64,000 nt of DNA from Durusdinium trenchii (Eukaryota > Sar > Dinophyceae > Suessiales > Symbiodiniaceae), in assembly GCA_963970005.1 (NCBI GenBank), contig CAXAMN010003091.1, positions 340,561 to 404,560 on the forward strand. Direction: 5' to 3'. Numbering within the stretch: position 1 is the first letter of the stretch; each line of letters starts with the position of its first letter. Positions 52,406 to 64,000 of the stretch are shown here, one piece after another. A program made the translations under genes and the position numbers. A model generated the notes under the pieces. It worked only from the letters and a program-made list of their open reading frames with translations, made no database searches and was not told the DNA's origin.

Positions 52406-55400
52406 GCGAGGCCAAGGACTTTGGTGCAAAATTTGTGGACGTGCTGGCGATTTCACTTGTCAAACCTGTCAATGCAACTTATAGAGCCAGAGAGTAAGGT
52501 AGCATCAAGGAGTAAGTCGAACCAGAAGCTGGTAGTTTTGCAGTCTCAAAGTCTCGTGCCCGCATGTTGTCAAGCCTCCGGAAGAAGCTTTGGTCACTTG
52601 GCTCAAAGCCATTTCATGTTGCCGGAATCACAAAGCTCAGCCACATCTCTCATCACACCCTGCCAAAGACGCACGGTTTGACCTTGTGGTCCTACCTTTG
52701 TCTATCCTTGTCAGCACCTGAATAGGAACTTCTGTTGAACCCACGCAAGTCTTGTGCTGATGTGGAAATGCCAAGTCCATAGCTTTTCCTTCCAAGATCA
52801 AAAAAACCGAAGCAACAGGTCACAGAAACAAAAAAGGGAAAATAGCTGAAACCGGCACTTTCCCATCATGGCCGCTATGGAGGTGGGGCCCGGTGGGGGT
52901 CGGATGAGAATGGCTAGAAGTGGATCCTTCAAAAGACCGGACGAACAGAAACAATGTGACAGGCCGCCGTGGAGGAGCTGAAGAACAACATCCGAGAGCC
53001 TGAAACTGCAGAGGTTTCACATGGTTTCACATGGTTTCATAGCAAACAAAGGAGAATCATCAATTCCTGGTGCTAGAAGTCTTCAGTCATTGACTCCCGT
53101 CAATTCTTACCAGTTGCAGATAGCTGGAACGAGCCAACCTCATTGCATTTTTGGGACTTATCCTGGAGCCTGTTCTGTTACGTGCCCAAGGTCTGCCAGA
53201 CGCGCAGAAAAGCAAATTGATGCGCGCGCTGCAGAAGTTTCGCAGAGTTTACAACAACTTGAGGCCTGTGGACCCCGTCTCTCGTTGTCACAATGTCCAT
53301 TCGGTGAAGCTGTTTTATTTAAGCTGCTATTTTCGTGTGTTCATGTTAATTTAGAAACATATCTACTCGTATCAGGTGATGCATGGAGTTGTTGACGTAT
53401 TTGAGATTTTGCCTGCAGGAGCTACGCTTGTTTAAACTGTGGAGCGGGATCAAATCCGCACCTGCACACGGGCAATTCTCATACAAGGGCCTTTGCAACA
53501 AACTGCCTTGTTCCTGGCACGGTGCCAAAGCTCATTTGCTGATGCAAAATTAACGGTGACATGTACCTTTCTGTGTTGGAAGCGAGATGAGGAGCATTGA
53601 AGTGCAGATACTGCGAAGTTGTTGGAATGAACCGCGTAGTATCGACAAGCGTTCTGGAAAACGCGTGTGACCACATGAGTAAGAAATTGGCAGGCAGCGA
53701 AAAGAGACTTGGAGATGGAGAAACGGAAGCTAGAGGTGCCTGCATGTTTGCAACTTCCATCCACTTTCTCTAGAATTCTGAAGTCCCGCCAAGAATGAAT
53801 GACTGCAGTGCACTCTTTGGACCCACTGGCCCATGGAGTTGCATAGTGAACTTATGTGTTTCTTAAAGCCTGCCCTTTATGATCAAGTAGGCGCCTACTT
53901 AATTAAGGTGGTAAGCTCCTAGGCAGGAGTCAGGATAGCTCACACTTCCTTGAAGAAGCGCTCGTACTATTTCTTTGGTGCCTAGATTATTTGTTGAAAA
54001 AACAGTCTCGAGTCTCAAGACATCAAAGGGGAACAAACTACGCAGTACATATGTGTTGTCTCGGCTCCTCCCCTGTCCAGGAAGAGCGAGCGTCATGAGC
54101 TCAGAGCGTGCGCTGCTTCCCGGAGTGCAGTAATCATGTACAGTATATAATCCGGACGACAGCATTCTCAAGGGTAGGCCACAGATTCACTTGCATCAAT
54201 CTATCAGCTGTGCTTTCTTCAGAGTAGCTTGAAAGCAAGGGTCTAAGAGGCTTTTGACTGCACAGTCAAAACTTAATAGATTGGCGCAAGCCTTAAACAT
54301 GCACCTTCAATATGGTCACAAGCATTCCAATGGGTTCGGGTTTGGCTCAGGACCTTAGTCAGCATGGAAGAATACTTCCAACAGCAGCAAGAGGAAGCTT
54401 TCTGGCAGAATTTAGCAGGAAGATGCACCTGAGTGAGGCACAGTCATGCAGACAAGGAATGTAACTTGAAGCTGGTACTTATCGCATGGTGCTTTTGGCA
54501 ACTGATGTGAGGACACGATTTACAGAAGGAAACTCTTTGACAAGGTGAACAAATGTGGGTTCCCATTGTTTCGCAATCATTCATCAGGTAGTGTCGAAAA
54601 GATCGGTTTTCCAGGGGAACTAGACGCCTGGCGTCGATGTTGGTTTCAGAACTTTGCAGCTATGCTTGATCTCAGCTGCTCCTTCTGTTTCTCTCAGACT
54701 TTCCAGCTTGGATAAGTAGCGAATTAGCCCTCTAGAGAGCAGCAAAAATGTATGCCAGAGATGGCAGAACAACTCAACTGTGACAGGACAACAAAGTAAC
54801 AAACTTGAGAGGGACCGGACATATTTGATGACAACCTTGAGGTAGACTTCTTGTAGCGTCCTCCAATGTGGACAAACAAAGCATTGTGCTGCAAGGCATC
54901 CGTGTTGAATCTCCGCAAGAGACAGTAGCAGCTGCACCAGTTGCGCAAACAGGAATCGGGAAAAAAAAACATGTATATTCCTGTGTTTCATCCGGCTTCG
55001 GCTAAGATGGAAGCACTCCGCGACGAGGTGACCAAATTGAGGCAAGCAGAGACAGGTTATTCGAGCTTTTGGGCTGTGTAACATGTTCCTTTGGCTACGG
55101 GTCGTGTCATTCATGCCTTGGCTTGAGAGATTGAGTGAAGCTCGTTCACGATCCCTTAAAGGATGGCACCCATGGCGTGACAATTGAAATCGATGTACAT
55201 GGACCCACGCCGCTTGCAGGCTCCATTGTGTAGCCTATAATGAATCAGGTGAACTCAAAATAATGTCGTATAATATAGGACCAGATGACCCCATATGTTA
55301 ACAACTTCGCGCAGGAGAAGCGGTCGGGAGGAGGGAGAGGAAGGGAGTGGTGGTTGGTTGGTGGTTGTCGTTTGGAAGTGGATGGGGATGGGATTGTCGT

Positions 55401-55440
55401 TTGGGTTGTCGCGTGTCCGCGTGCGTATGTAAATAGGTGG
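52406..55440. other. Mostly featureless stretch after the adaptor gene
   Basis: No recognised gene. Protein-like pieces on the plus strand, possibly exons of an unseen neighbour, are LRAQGLPDAQKSKLMRALQK (about 53172-53235) and EALRDEVTKLRQAE (about 55010-55053). The 187-codon minus-strand frame at 54620-55183 has no recognisable domain. A palindromic repeat lies at 53881-53975. Confidence 0.4.
53881..53975. repeat. Dispersed palindromic element with foldback arm
   Basis: AAGTAGGCGCCTACTT is a perfect 16-base palindrome. About 45 bases on, CTTCCTTGAAGAAGCGCTCG matches the right arm of the 12852-12911 inverted repeat. The two signals occur together here and at 12.8 kb, so they belong to one repeat family. 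Confidence 0.75.
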
Positions 55441-55530
55441 ATCCAGTCTTGATGAGCGCGTGCTTCTATTCGGGAGAACTCCATCCCAGCGCGCGCCCGA
55501 ATTTTGTATGGAACCCCGTGCAGATCAGCC

Positions 55531-55840
55531 GCAGCACGCAAATCACAGCGGCACAGCGGCGGAGACCCACCAGCACCGTCCAGCACTACCCAGCACCGGG
55601 GCGTACATCCCACCCCCTCGAGAAGACAATGAGCTGGAAGACAAGTTGCACGCAAATCACAGCGGCACAGCGGCGGAGACCCACCAGCACCGGCCAGCAC
55701 CACCCAGCACCAGGGCGTACATCCCACCCCCTGGAGAAGACAATGAGCTGGAAGACAAGTTGCACGCAAATCACAGCGGCACAGAACCAGCCAGTACCAA
55801 GGCGTACATCCAACCCCCTGGAGAAGATAATTCGCTGGTG
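55531..55840. repeat. 114-bp tandem repeat, about 2.7 copies
   Basis: Units begin at 55535, 55649 and 55763 with CACGCAAATCACAGCGGCAC. The period is 38 codons, so a plus-strand frame (55460-55867) gives a 38-residue repeat with YIPPPGEDNELEDKLHANHS. The third unit has a deletion. It could be part of a repeat protein, but I see no flanking gene evidence. Confidence 0.85.
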
Positions 55841-56170
55841 GACAACTGGTTGGTGACAATTGAGTGACAATTGGTTGGTGACAATTAGTTGGTGACAATT
55901 GGTGGATGACAATCGATAGGTGACAATTGGTTGGCAGCAATTGGTTGGTGACAATTCGTGGATGACAATCGGTAGGCTAGGTGACAATTGGTTGGTTGAC
56001 AATTGGTTGTTGACAATTGGTTGGTGACAATTGGTTGATGACAATCGGTTGATGACAATTGGTTGTTGACAACTGGTTGTTGACAATTGGTTGTTGAAAA
56101 TTGGTTCATGATTCATGACAATTGTCGGTGGCAGTTGTTGGTGGCAATTGCTTGGTGGCAAGCGGAGGGC
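55841..56170. repeat. Minisatellite of TTGGTTGGTGACAA units
   Basis: About 20 units of 12-16 bases (TTGGTTGATGACAA, TTGGTTGTTGACAA and similar), ending in GGTGGCAATTGCTTGG and a GGAGGA run at 56171-56200. Frames of up to 231 codons on the minus strand rich in NCHQPIV are by-products. Confidence 0.9.
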
Positions 56171-56379
56171 GGGAGGAGGAGGAGGAGGAGGAGGGCGGGA
56201 TACAACACTGAAAACAAAAAACCACCTGTCAATGCGGGGAAAAATCACGTTGAGTGCTGCGGAGACATACTCACACTATCTCACGCTCATACCCGTCATA
56301 CCCCTATTGGACAATTGTTCAGGTGCTTTGCACACAACGGGCCAGGTTTCTTCTAGTTTGGAGATGCATTCTCAGACCA

Positions 56380-58180
56380 CCGTTGTTCATGCACCGACCA
56401 AAATTGCCAGAATGGTACATGGGCAACACCAAACTGTTGTTCACACGACCGGAATGCACCAAGACGGAACACGTAGGTACAGGTGAACAGGGAAAGGAGG
56501 AAGGGAAGGAAGGAAAGGAGATCAAAGTTTTGCATGTTCACACGGTTGGAGCACACTGAAGGTACAGAGGGGAAGGGACGGCAAGGGGACTGCACCAGTG
56601 TGGCCCACACGGGCAGCACCAAACCTTTGCACGTATGTTCGCACGATTGGAGCACACCAAGATGGCGTACAGACAGAGGCCAGCAGCCACACAGATTCTG
56701 TTTAAAACGATGGGAAAATGGGAGCGCACACTAAGATTGCGTGAGGGATTCCCAGCAAGAATGTGACCAGTTCACACAAAGATTGAATTTATTGCTTGGA
56801 GCCTGGAACTGTTTTTGGCGTGATTTTGTAGCTTCTGTGAGAAACTTGAAAAACGCGGGGTGATGAACATGTTATCGCCGGGGAAAGTCGTGAGAGCAAC
56901 CACATGGGGACTTCTGTGCCATCTATATATAAAGAGTTCCCAACAGCCAACAACCAAGTTTTATTGGCTTGTCACTTGCCAACAAATTCACTGCTTCTCA
57001 CTTTTGCTGCAATATGGCTTTGCGTGAGGCGGGCAGGCGGCCTATTCGGCTGCTGTATGGCTCCGAGCATCCAAGATCGTCCTGAGGATTTGAAAACACA
57101 CAGAGAAAAGGCGTACATAAAACCTGTCTTTCAAGAAATACTGGACTTGTTTGGTCTTGCTTCCGTCAGGAGCCTTCTGGATCATGAGGCTTCTCCGGGC
57201 CACGTTGGCTGCACATTATAGGCAATTAACTTGTCTTGCAGTGTGTGTGTGTGTTTTTCTGGTAGCACAAGAATCAAGAATCAGTTGCTTGAACTGAATG
57301 CATTCTCCGCATACTTTTTGCAACCAACTTACCTTCGCCTTGAGGCCGGGTCATCCGACTTCTGTTCCCTGTCATTTTCCTGAACCGGTCCCCAAATAAC
57401 CTCGTAAAATGCTACAAGCAGAAGGGAAGGCCGCACCACGAACCGTTGCAATATTGCCGGCTAGGCCACTCAAGTGTCTCTTCTTTGCCTGAAGGTTGAG
57501 GTATTATTTGCAAGTTAGCTCTGCAGGTTTGGATGATATTGATTTATTCTCTTCTCTACATACAATACGTGTCTCGTTATTCTTGGAAAAACTTTGCTCA
57601 GAGTCAATGTCTCAGATCAGCTCAATTGTTGTGATCCCCCTCTGAGCTCTACAAACTCTAGTAACTCTAGTATCTAGAAGTAAGCAACGAATTACCGTAA
57701 ATGGACGGCTGAGAACTGGAAGGAATGGAGGAGACGGACTCCCATGAAGTATGTGCATTCAGGCGACAAAAACTGGTTGGAAGACACATGCCGTGCAAAA
57801 CATGTTTTCCTGTTTACGTGTTCAATATCATGTAAGCAATAATATGTAAGCAATGTCCTTGCCGGAGAACTGAGAACTGCTGCGGTCTGAGGTGCCAATT
57901 CAATGTATTGGTTCCCCATGTGTGAGGTCACGTGATTTAGTGTGAATTGGAAGATGAAGTTGTCACATCCTCCACTTCTGACTTCAATATTCTCACAATC
58001 TCTGGATTGCAAAGCTCAATTCCAGGTTGCCATCCGATGGCACTCCAACTTGTTGTCGCATTGTCCCTGTCAGTTGAAGGTTTGGTCATGCTCGTCACAA
58101 ATTAGGACCCTTTGTTTTGCATCTTTTTTGGAGGTCAGAATAGATGTTTGGAAGGCGTTTTTTGTGCAGAACCTAAAATT
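56380..58180. other. Diverged repeats and unassigned sequence
   Basis: From 56380 to 56700 short diverged units around TTCACACGACYGGARYGCAC recur three or four times. From 56740 to 58180 no gene is recognised. A plus-strand piece at about 57070-57180 (PEDLKTHREKAYIKPVFQEI) reads like an exon but is unidentified. Confidence 0.45.
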
Positions 58181-58978
58181 ATAATTTTGGGATATTGAAT
58201 GATATTGATTAAAAAATATTGTCATCGGATTCATTCACCTTGTCATTTGATTACCAATAAACCAATCTCGAAGAAAATTCGAAGAAAATAAAATAAATAT
58301 AACTATAATATAACTAAATTCATTATTATATAAATTACATATAATATATATATATATTAATCTATTTTATAAATATATATATATGGATTATATTTAAAAA
58401 ATAAAAAAAAATATATATATTTATTAAATAATATTTAGAAATATTTTATAGATTATTTTAAAGTAGCAATTTTAAATAAATAAATATGTAAGGGTTAGAA
58501 TAATATTTTAATAGGATAAAAAAAATAAATACAAATTATGTATTTATGTATTTACGATTGACGGAATGAATTCGCTTATTTTGGGCAAGCAATTGATGCG
58601 TCGATTGGCTATTTTTATGGCGGCATGGTACGTTAACGATTCGAAAAAAGGGACTTAAATGGATTTAAGCATTCGACAATGGTGCGATATGCGGTTGTTA
58701 ATTTTGAAGATCGAATTAACTAAATTAGATAGATATTTTGATTTATTTCGGGGAGATGTGGGATAATAATCGGGAATTTATCGTTATTAGTTAAGAATCT
58801 TATCTATTTGATGCGAAGAATGGATTGGTAGTGACTATAATGCGGCTTTTGGCCTCGGTGCATTGGAATTGCAATTATTTGATGTTGAATCCAATTTACA
58901 GTGCGGCTTGATGCATATATGAAACATGGAAATATGATAGGTTGTCGATTCTAGCTGATTATGGTCTTAGATCGAATG

Positions 58979-60047
58979 CTAAGCGCTGGAAACCGATTGA
59001 TTTGCAAATAAATAGGGATGGGGGGTCGCGGAGCCAATAAGTCCAAAATAATATGGAGTTTGGTTGTGCCACATGGGAACAAGATCTTGTATGGCGTTAT
59101 CAGCGGGCTTTTTATCCTTCATGACGATGGGCGAGCAGGTCATTTCCCTATCCTCAACGGTGGTGTCGAAGCGGATCTCCCATCGAGGAGCCTGCAGAAC
59201 CTCATCAAAATGAACCCTGTGCAAGGTTAGCCGAAGCCATCCCACAAATTTAGTCGCATCGTGTTGAGTTCCTTTGGCATACGAAGCAAACCATCCATCA
59301 AGCAGTGAACTAAGACAGTCTGAATCCGTAAGCCATTGTGCGGTGGTGCCCGTAAGCCATTGTGCGGTGGTATCACGACTCAACAACCATTGGAGTGGTT
59401 GTTTCCAATTACCAATTAACCCCCATGGAAAAATTATTGTCCATACAATAGGCCCAAAATTCCGCTATTAAAACCGTATTCATGAAGCAATCGTTGGCGT
59501 CATTGCCAAGGCACAACTCGAGGAAAGAGGATCTCATCGTTTGAGGGTCCGGGCCACCGCGATCGAAGGCCTCAGCCGGATTGCAATCAATAGCGTTAGT
59601 CCGTTGCCCGTGAGCTTTGTGAGGAGGTCGAATAATTCCTGAGAGGCCGAGCTGCGAAGGGAAATGTCGAGGCGCCAAGGGATCACAACATTGGAATTCG
59701 GATTTAGTTGATCGGATGGCATCGGTTTGAGTGCCGTGAATCTGTGGATCAGTTCCGATTGGTTGGCAATCTGATGGATGCATGCGATTATCTTTGAGGC
59801 CTCTGTAGACGAGATCGGGTCCCTGGACGAAGGCTTCAAAATCTTTTCTTGGTGATCCCATTGAAGGTAAATCTAGGCATTCGTTGGGGTCAAGATCTGC
59901 TTGGCGCGAAGGGCCAGGATCAGTTCGTGGTCGTTTGACCCAAGGGGAAGCTGGGCTGCCCGGCTCGCAAGCTCTTCGAAAACCGACTGAAACATCAGCT
60001 GGCGAAGGGGTCGATCGACGGTGCCCTACTCCCACTGGCCATGCCAT
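58979..60047 (-). pseudogene. Broken ubiquitin-specific protease-like (peptidase C19) sequence
   Basis: Two minus-strand frames (60047-59409 and 59386-58979) join across a shift at a GGGGG run near 59426. The first ends with LGNDANDCFMNTVLI, resembling the USP Cys box (GNTCYMNxxLQ). The second has GTQHDATKFVGWLRLTL, resembling the QQD box (QQDAHEFL). No His box is visible downstream, where the DNA turns AT-rich. The N-terminal 150 residues are Pro/Asp-rich and unassigned. It is probably a decayed copy, possibly carried by a mobile element. Peptidase assignment rests on these two motifs. Confidence 0.5.
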
Positions 60048-60790
60048 GTCTTCGATAGCTGTCGCAGTTGCGGGAGGATCGAATTCTTGTCAGCCAAAAA
60101 TTTTATATAATAGATAATAGATTTTTATATTAATGTTATATTTGAAAGTTAGGTATATTTAATTTAATATCAATATTAAATTTCCAAATATATATATAAT
60201 TATTTATAATGTTTAAGTCTATTTAAAATACATTTAATATGAATAATAATATTATATGTAATTTTATTTGTAATTTTTTATAAATCTATAATTTATATTA
60301 TTATTATTTTATTGCGATTTGGATCTCCTCTAAATAATTGGATTATTTTATATATTTCGATTTTTAAATTTAAGAAATAATCTAATTATTTTATATTATG
60401 TTTTCGTCTTGGGACATGTACCACTAAGTAATTCCGATGCGGTCGGTCGTGGATTCGAATCTTATATGGTCCACCTTAGTTAGCCTTGGAACATTTCGAA
60501 ATTGAATATATCTATATTTCTTATTTCGTTTCTACGTATTTATCGAGCATTTCTTAGACGCGTACAGCAGTATTTTCTACTACAACGTTCGGATACGTAC
60601 GCCAGGGAATAAGGCCTTATTATAATATTCTATTTTTAATGATTATACGCGTGAACGCGTCGTAAATTTAATATTTGTATTTAATGTTTTGACAGAATAT
60701 ATTTATATAATATATCAATGCTTTCCGCTACAACGTTCGAACGCAAATGAAAAAGAATAAAATCTTGCTATAATATCGGCGGATCTCCGG

Positions 60791-60905
60791 TTCTCCGGCC
60801 TCGGCCGCGGACAAGGCCGGAGACCCGTTTTCTCCGGCCTCGGCCGCAGACAAAGACGAAGACCCGTTTTCTCCGGCCTCGCCCGCGAATAGGGCCGAAG
60901 ACCGG
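60791..60905. repeat. 39-bp GC-rich tandem repeat inside AT-rich DNA
   Basis: Three units starting at 60791, 60830 and 60869, each TTCTCCGGCCTCGGCCGCGG-like and ending AGACCCG. The third is diverged. The units can self-pair (GGCCTCGGCC, CCGG). Confidence 0.85.
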
Positions 60906-61522
60906 ATTTCTAAAGTAAAATGCTTAAAACAATAAGATTATCTATTATATTTTCGCCTTTTCATGTTCAAAATCTTAACTCCCTCATAATTAATTTCCGA
61001 CTTCCATCGCGGTCCGGACCCCCCCCCAGTAATTAAATTTTTATATATATTATTTCATATATTATATTTTCGTTACCAAACAAATATAAAATCTTTCAAA
61101 ACATCAAACAAACTAAAATTTTAGCAATATAGTGTTACCATACAAATATATTCTATCAAAACATCAAACATAAATATTAGATCTATAATATGTTCCCGCA
61201 CTGAACGGAGAATTCAGGCTCGTAAACTCAGTGACGTAGGGTCACAGTCCCAAAGGTTGTAGTTGAAGCTGAGGCACACTTTTAGCTCAATCAAGCGTGA
61301 GCTCTGGTAGTGAAATGAACACAAAACTAAACCCAAACGGCTGCAGTGAAACATACATCTATACAAGCTATGTCATGTACATGTAACTGGTGCTACATCT
61401 GATCACGCCTCCCGAATTTAACTTCTGGGAGATGTTAAATGAGTCAGGATTAGCACTTAATTAGCTCGTGGCCCTTCAATATATCTTGGTCTTGAAGAAA
61501 TACCTATTTTAGCTCAAGCCGT

Positions 61523-63238
61523 TCAAGCTTTCAAAGTCAGTTCATGCTCACCTTCCAGGTAGTGGAAATTCATGCCTTTCATGGCTGTTGTCATTTTCTC
61601 CTCGGTGACAGCTTTCGTTAACACATCGGCCAACATTCGGTCGGTGCCTTCTTTCTTGAGACGAAATTCTTTCTTTGTTGTACGCTCTTGTACCCAGTGG
61701 TACTGAGTGTCAACATGTTTAGCTCGTCTCAAGCCTCGACGGTTTCCCATGGCGATGCCAGCGGAAGCGCCCATTGTCACCTCTTTGCTGGGAAACAATC
61801 CCCAGTCTCTTGCAGTTGATGCGACTCCAAGCATCTGACATGCTCCGGAAACAAGTCCGTAGTATTCGGATTCGCCACTGCTCAGGGAGACAACTCCTTG
61901 GCCTTTGCTGTATGTAGTGAGACAGCATTTGTTGGCCATGAGCACGCCTCCTGAGACACTCTTTCGTGTCCTTATGCAACCTGCATGGTCGGCGTCTGAC
62001 CACATGTTGAAGGGATTGCAAGTGTTTTGGTTTGGAAACAGCTGTGCAACTCTTGGTCGATACCTGATATATCGAGCCAATCGTTTCAGCATATTCCAGT
62101 GCCTCGATGTTGGATTCTGTAGACCTTGTGCCAACGAGTGCGTTGCAATTTTCAGATCAGGTCGATCTTGTGCCAAATACGCGGCTCTCATAGCAATAGA
62201 TCTATACATCGTTGCATCTTCGGCACTCAGCGGAACTTCTTCGTGTTGGAGTTCCTCTTGACTTGGCTTGGCCAAAGATGTCTTGACCTTGCCTGGTTGA
62301 TCAATGCCTAATCACTTGATGATCAACTCTGCATGTCTTGGATCTGGTTCCCACCAAATGCCTTCATTTGACCAGGTGATGATGCGATTCAACATTCTGA
62401 TCTGTTGACTTGCTTTTGGTAAACCTGGGGGACCGAAAATGCCTCGTTCCACAATTTGCCATTCTTTGGCTGCTGAAGTAAGAAACCACTGGATGTCATC
62501 AAAGCTTCCAACGGTCGTGAAATCGTCTCCATGCATTTCTGTTCGAAGTTCTCTGGATGCATGGTAATAGATGTATGGATTAGATTTGCCTTGTAAAAAT
62601 CCTAGCTTCTTCATGAACTCTGCAATGGTCAACTCCCAGTTCATGGGTGCGTCTCTGGTGCCGTAAAGGCTTCTGACCAATCTTCCTACCACATCCCCAT
62701 CTTCTGGCTTCTTGCCTTCTGATGGAATTTCAACATAGAGTTCTCTTGTGGCCTTGGAGTAGAAATGAGCTCTCTTCACATCTAAAAATCCTAGAAATGA
62801 TTGTTTTGATTTTCTTCTCTCGCCTTTCTCCAATGGAAGGCTGTCGCTGACTGCAATGGTTAGTAGTAGCTTTAAAGCTGCTAGGCTCGGCATGGCTGCG
62901 AAAAATTCGTCAAAACCTGAGCCTCTTTTGATTTCTTGTGCCATCAATCGATTTCTATAGAGAGGATTGGTTTCATCTTGCTTGTTCACATCTACCCATC
63001 GAATTCCAATGATTTTGGTTCCTTTTGGAATTTTGCTTCTTGGGATCTTCTCCCAGACTCCCATTGATTCGACAATATCGATTTCATCTTTTCTGACTTT
63101 CTCTACCTTCTCAGGTAGAAGCTCTTTTCCATTGATGTCATCATAGTACCACCAATCTTTTGCCTCTTCTGCCATTTCTTCTGGCAATGGGATCTTCTCT
63201 TCACACACTACTTTCTCTGGGTCGATGCTAGATAGCAC
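61523..63238 (-). pseudogene. Second copia element: reverse transcriptase and RNase H, nonsense-broken
   Basis: The minus-strand frame from 63238 to 62312 is reverse transcriptase: MGVWEKIPRSKIPKGTK, IGIRWVDVNKQDE, FLGFLDVKRAHFYSKATREL, LVRSLYGTRDAPMNWEL and the active site MHGDDFTTVG (GDD in place of the usual YVDD). A TGA after HAELIIK interrupts it. The same frame resumes to 61523 with LGIDQPGKVK and RNase H: YRSIAMRAAYLAQDRPD, WSDADHAGCIRTRKSVSGG, SLSSGESEYYGLVSGA and RMLADVLTKAV. One in-frame stop thus splits it. It belongs to a different lineage from the element at 21.4-34.5 kb. Confidence 0.9.
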
Positions 63239-63536
63239 TCTCTCTCTCTCTGTCTTCTAGGATTAGGCTTTCTAGAGCCATCTCAATGCTCTGGATGTCT
63301 CTTGTTCTCTCGGCTTCATCTTTATGTTCGCCTTCTGCCTTTCTCTTCTTGTCTCTATCTACTCTGGTTTTTGCTGTAGGTGATCCTGTTGGTTCATGTT
63401 GTTCTTCATGCTCTCTCTTCTCTCCATGTGGTTCAGGTTCGCGTGGCCTGCGAATACCTGATGCTGAAGCTGATGCTGTGCCTGGTGTTAATGGTGCTGC
63501 TTCTGGTTCGTACCACAGTTCTGTCACAATGTCCAT
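63228..63536 (-). pseudogene. Second copia element: linker upstream of reverse transcriptase
   Basis: Charged, Glu/Lys/Arg-rich linker (MDIVTELWYEPEAAPLTPG start, then EKREHEEQHEPTGSPTAK). It is out of frame with the reverse transcriptase, and the shift lies at the CTCTCTCTCTCTCTCTG run at 63238-63254, a dinucleotide repeat prone to slippage. The upstream integrase and gag would lie beyond the right part of the window, but 63540-64000 shows no integrase motif, so the element may be truncated. Confidence 0.7.
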
Positions 63537-63539
63537 CTT

Positions 63540-64000
63540 GTGTGGTAATGCTCCATTGAATATCTCTGATGGAAGGGAACAGGCTTTTTCAACATGCTTA
63601 AAAAGATTTTCGCCATAATACGGTTTTGTTGCAGTATAAAAGTTTGATACGTCGACGAGCGCGTTGGCACGTCGAGAATACGCTTTTGATACGTCGATGC
63701 AACGGCCAGGTAGAGGTAAGAGGGGACAGGGCAGCTAGGGGAGGGTAGAGGGGAGAACCGGTAGAGGGAAAAGGGTAGAGGCGCGTAGCCGCGCAAGCGG
63801 TGCGGTGCCGTGCAGCTACGGATAATTGGTTATGTGCACCGCGTGTGGGCGGTAAATTCTGTCTTAATTACGTTTCATTGTGTGTTCATTCCTGGGCGCT
63901 ACGCCGCGCAGCTCCCGTGGATGACTGCGCACGCGCAGTGCTTGTGGGCGGAGAAAAACGATACGCCGGAATTATGCTTTATTTACGTTTTCATTGTGTA
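63540..64000. other. No gene recognised at right edge
   Basis: Contains two GATACGTCGA-type pieces (63647-63700), a purine-rich GGTAGAGGTAAGAGGGG stretch and repeated TACGTTTCATTGTGT (63868 and 63984). It may be flanking or LTR-like sequence of the minus-strand copia element, but I cannot show it. Confidence 0.3.

Larger units (their letters stand above)
58180..61200. other. AT-rich island
   Basis: 58200-58560, 60080-60420, 60600-60780 and 61030-61200 are dominated by A and T (long ATATAT and TAAATA runs), quite unlike the balanced composition elsewhere. The less AT-rich core (58560-60080) holds the USP-like pseudogene. Two copies of CTACAACGTTCG lie near 60579 and 60731. It could be an inserted element or foreign or organellar DNA; I recognise no organellar gene. 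Confidence 0.6.

Noticed and set aside
55245..56248. Minus-strand frames of 231 and 220 codons
   Set aside because: They run through the 114-bp repeat and the TTGGTTGGTGACAA minisatellite; periodic NCHQPIV-type peptides without any domain.
60411..60473. tRNA-like sequence (GGGACAT ... GGATTCGAATCTT ... ATGGTCC)
   Set aside because: The acceptor ends pair at six of seven positions and there is a TTCGAAT loop, but the T stem pairs poorly, the length is only 63, and no anticodon arm forms. It could be a tRNA-derived relic.

Overview
The window looks like nuclear DNA of a dinoflagellate, most likely a coral-symbiont type (Symbiodiniaceae). The clues are a very low gene density, tiny exons separated by introns that mostly start with GC (one with GA) and end in AG before a G, a great load of minisatellites, and Ty1/copia retrotransposons with GC-rich coding regions. 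This taxonomic call is inference. No spliced-leader gene, rRNA or tRNA that I trust is present. Two 10-base N runs (7461-7470 and 36194-36203) mark assembly gaps.

The backbone is one host gene on the plus strand, the medium (mu) subunit of a clathrin adaptor complex, closest to AP-2 mu. Its longin-domain exons begin near 256 (the first exon or exons lie left of the window) and its stop codon is at 52403-52405. At least 17 exons can be read. Two introns are enormous. One of about 11.5 kb (about 1552-13020) holds a 13-bp minisatellite and other tandem repeats. One of about 33.1 kb (18631-51743) holds a full-length copia element, a smaller LTR-like repeat pair, and EF-hand exons of what seems to be a second, nested calcium-binding gene (about 44.7-49.9 kb).

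The copia element (21385-34536, about 13.15 kb) is bounded by 391/383-bp LTRs that differ at only a few sites and by a 6-bp target duplication TATGAT. From left to right it carries an unusual proline-rich 5' region with a KptA/Tpt1-like segment and a HAD-like segment, then gag (coiled coil, zinc knuckle), a CCCH finger plus protease, integrase, and reverse transcriptase/RNase H. Several frameshifts break its reading frame. Scattered along it are 14 same-strand copies of a 19-38-nt GC-rich motif that folds as a bulged hairpin (CCGC-T-GCC / GGC-GCGG). The loops vary, some stems have compensating changes, and the copies lie in different codon frames and in non-coding spacers. This is the most novel signal in the window.

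Right of the adaptor gene (52.4-58.2 kb) there are more tandem repeats and a few possible exons but no recognised gene. From 58.2 to 61.2 kb the DNA becomes strongly AT-rich and contains a broken minus-strand reading frame resembling a ubiquitin-specific protease. From 61.5 kb to the right edge lies a second, decayed copia element on the minus strand with a GDD-type reverse transcriptase.
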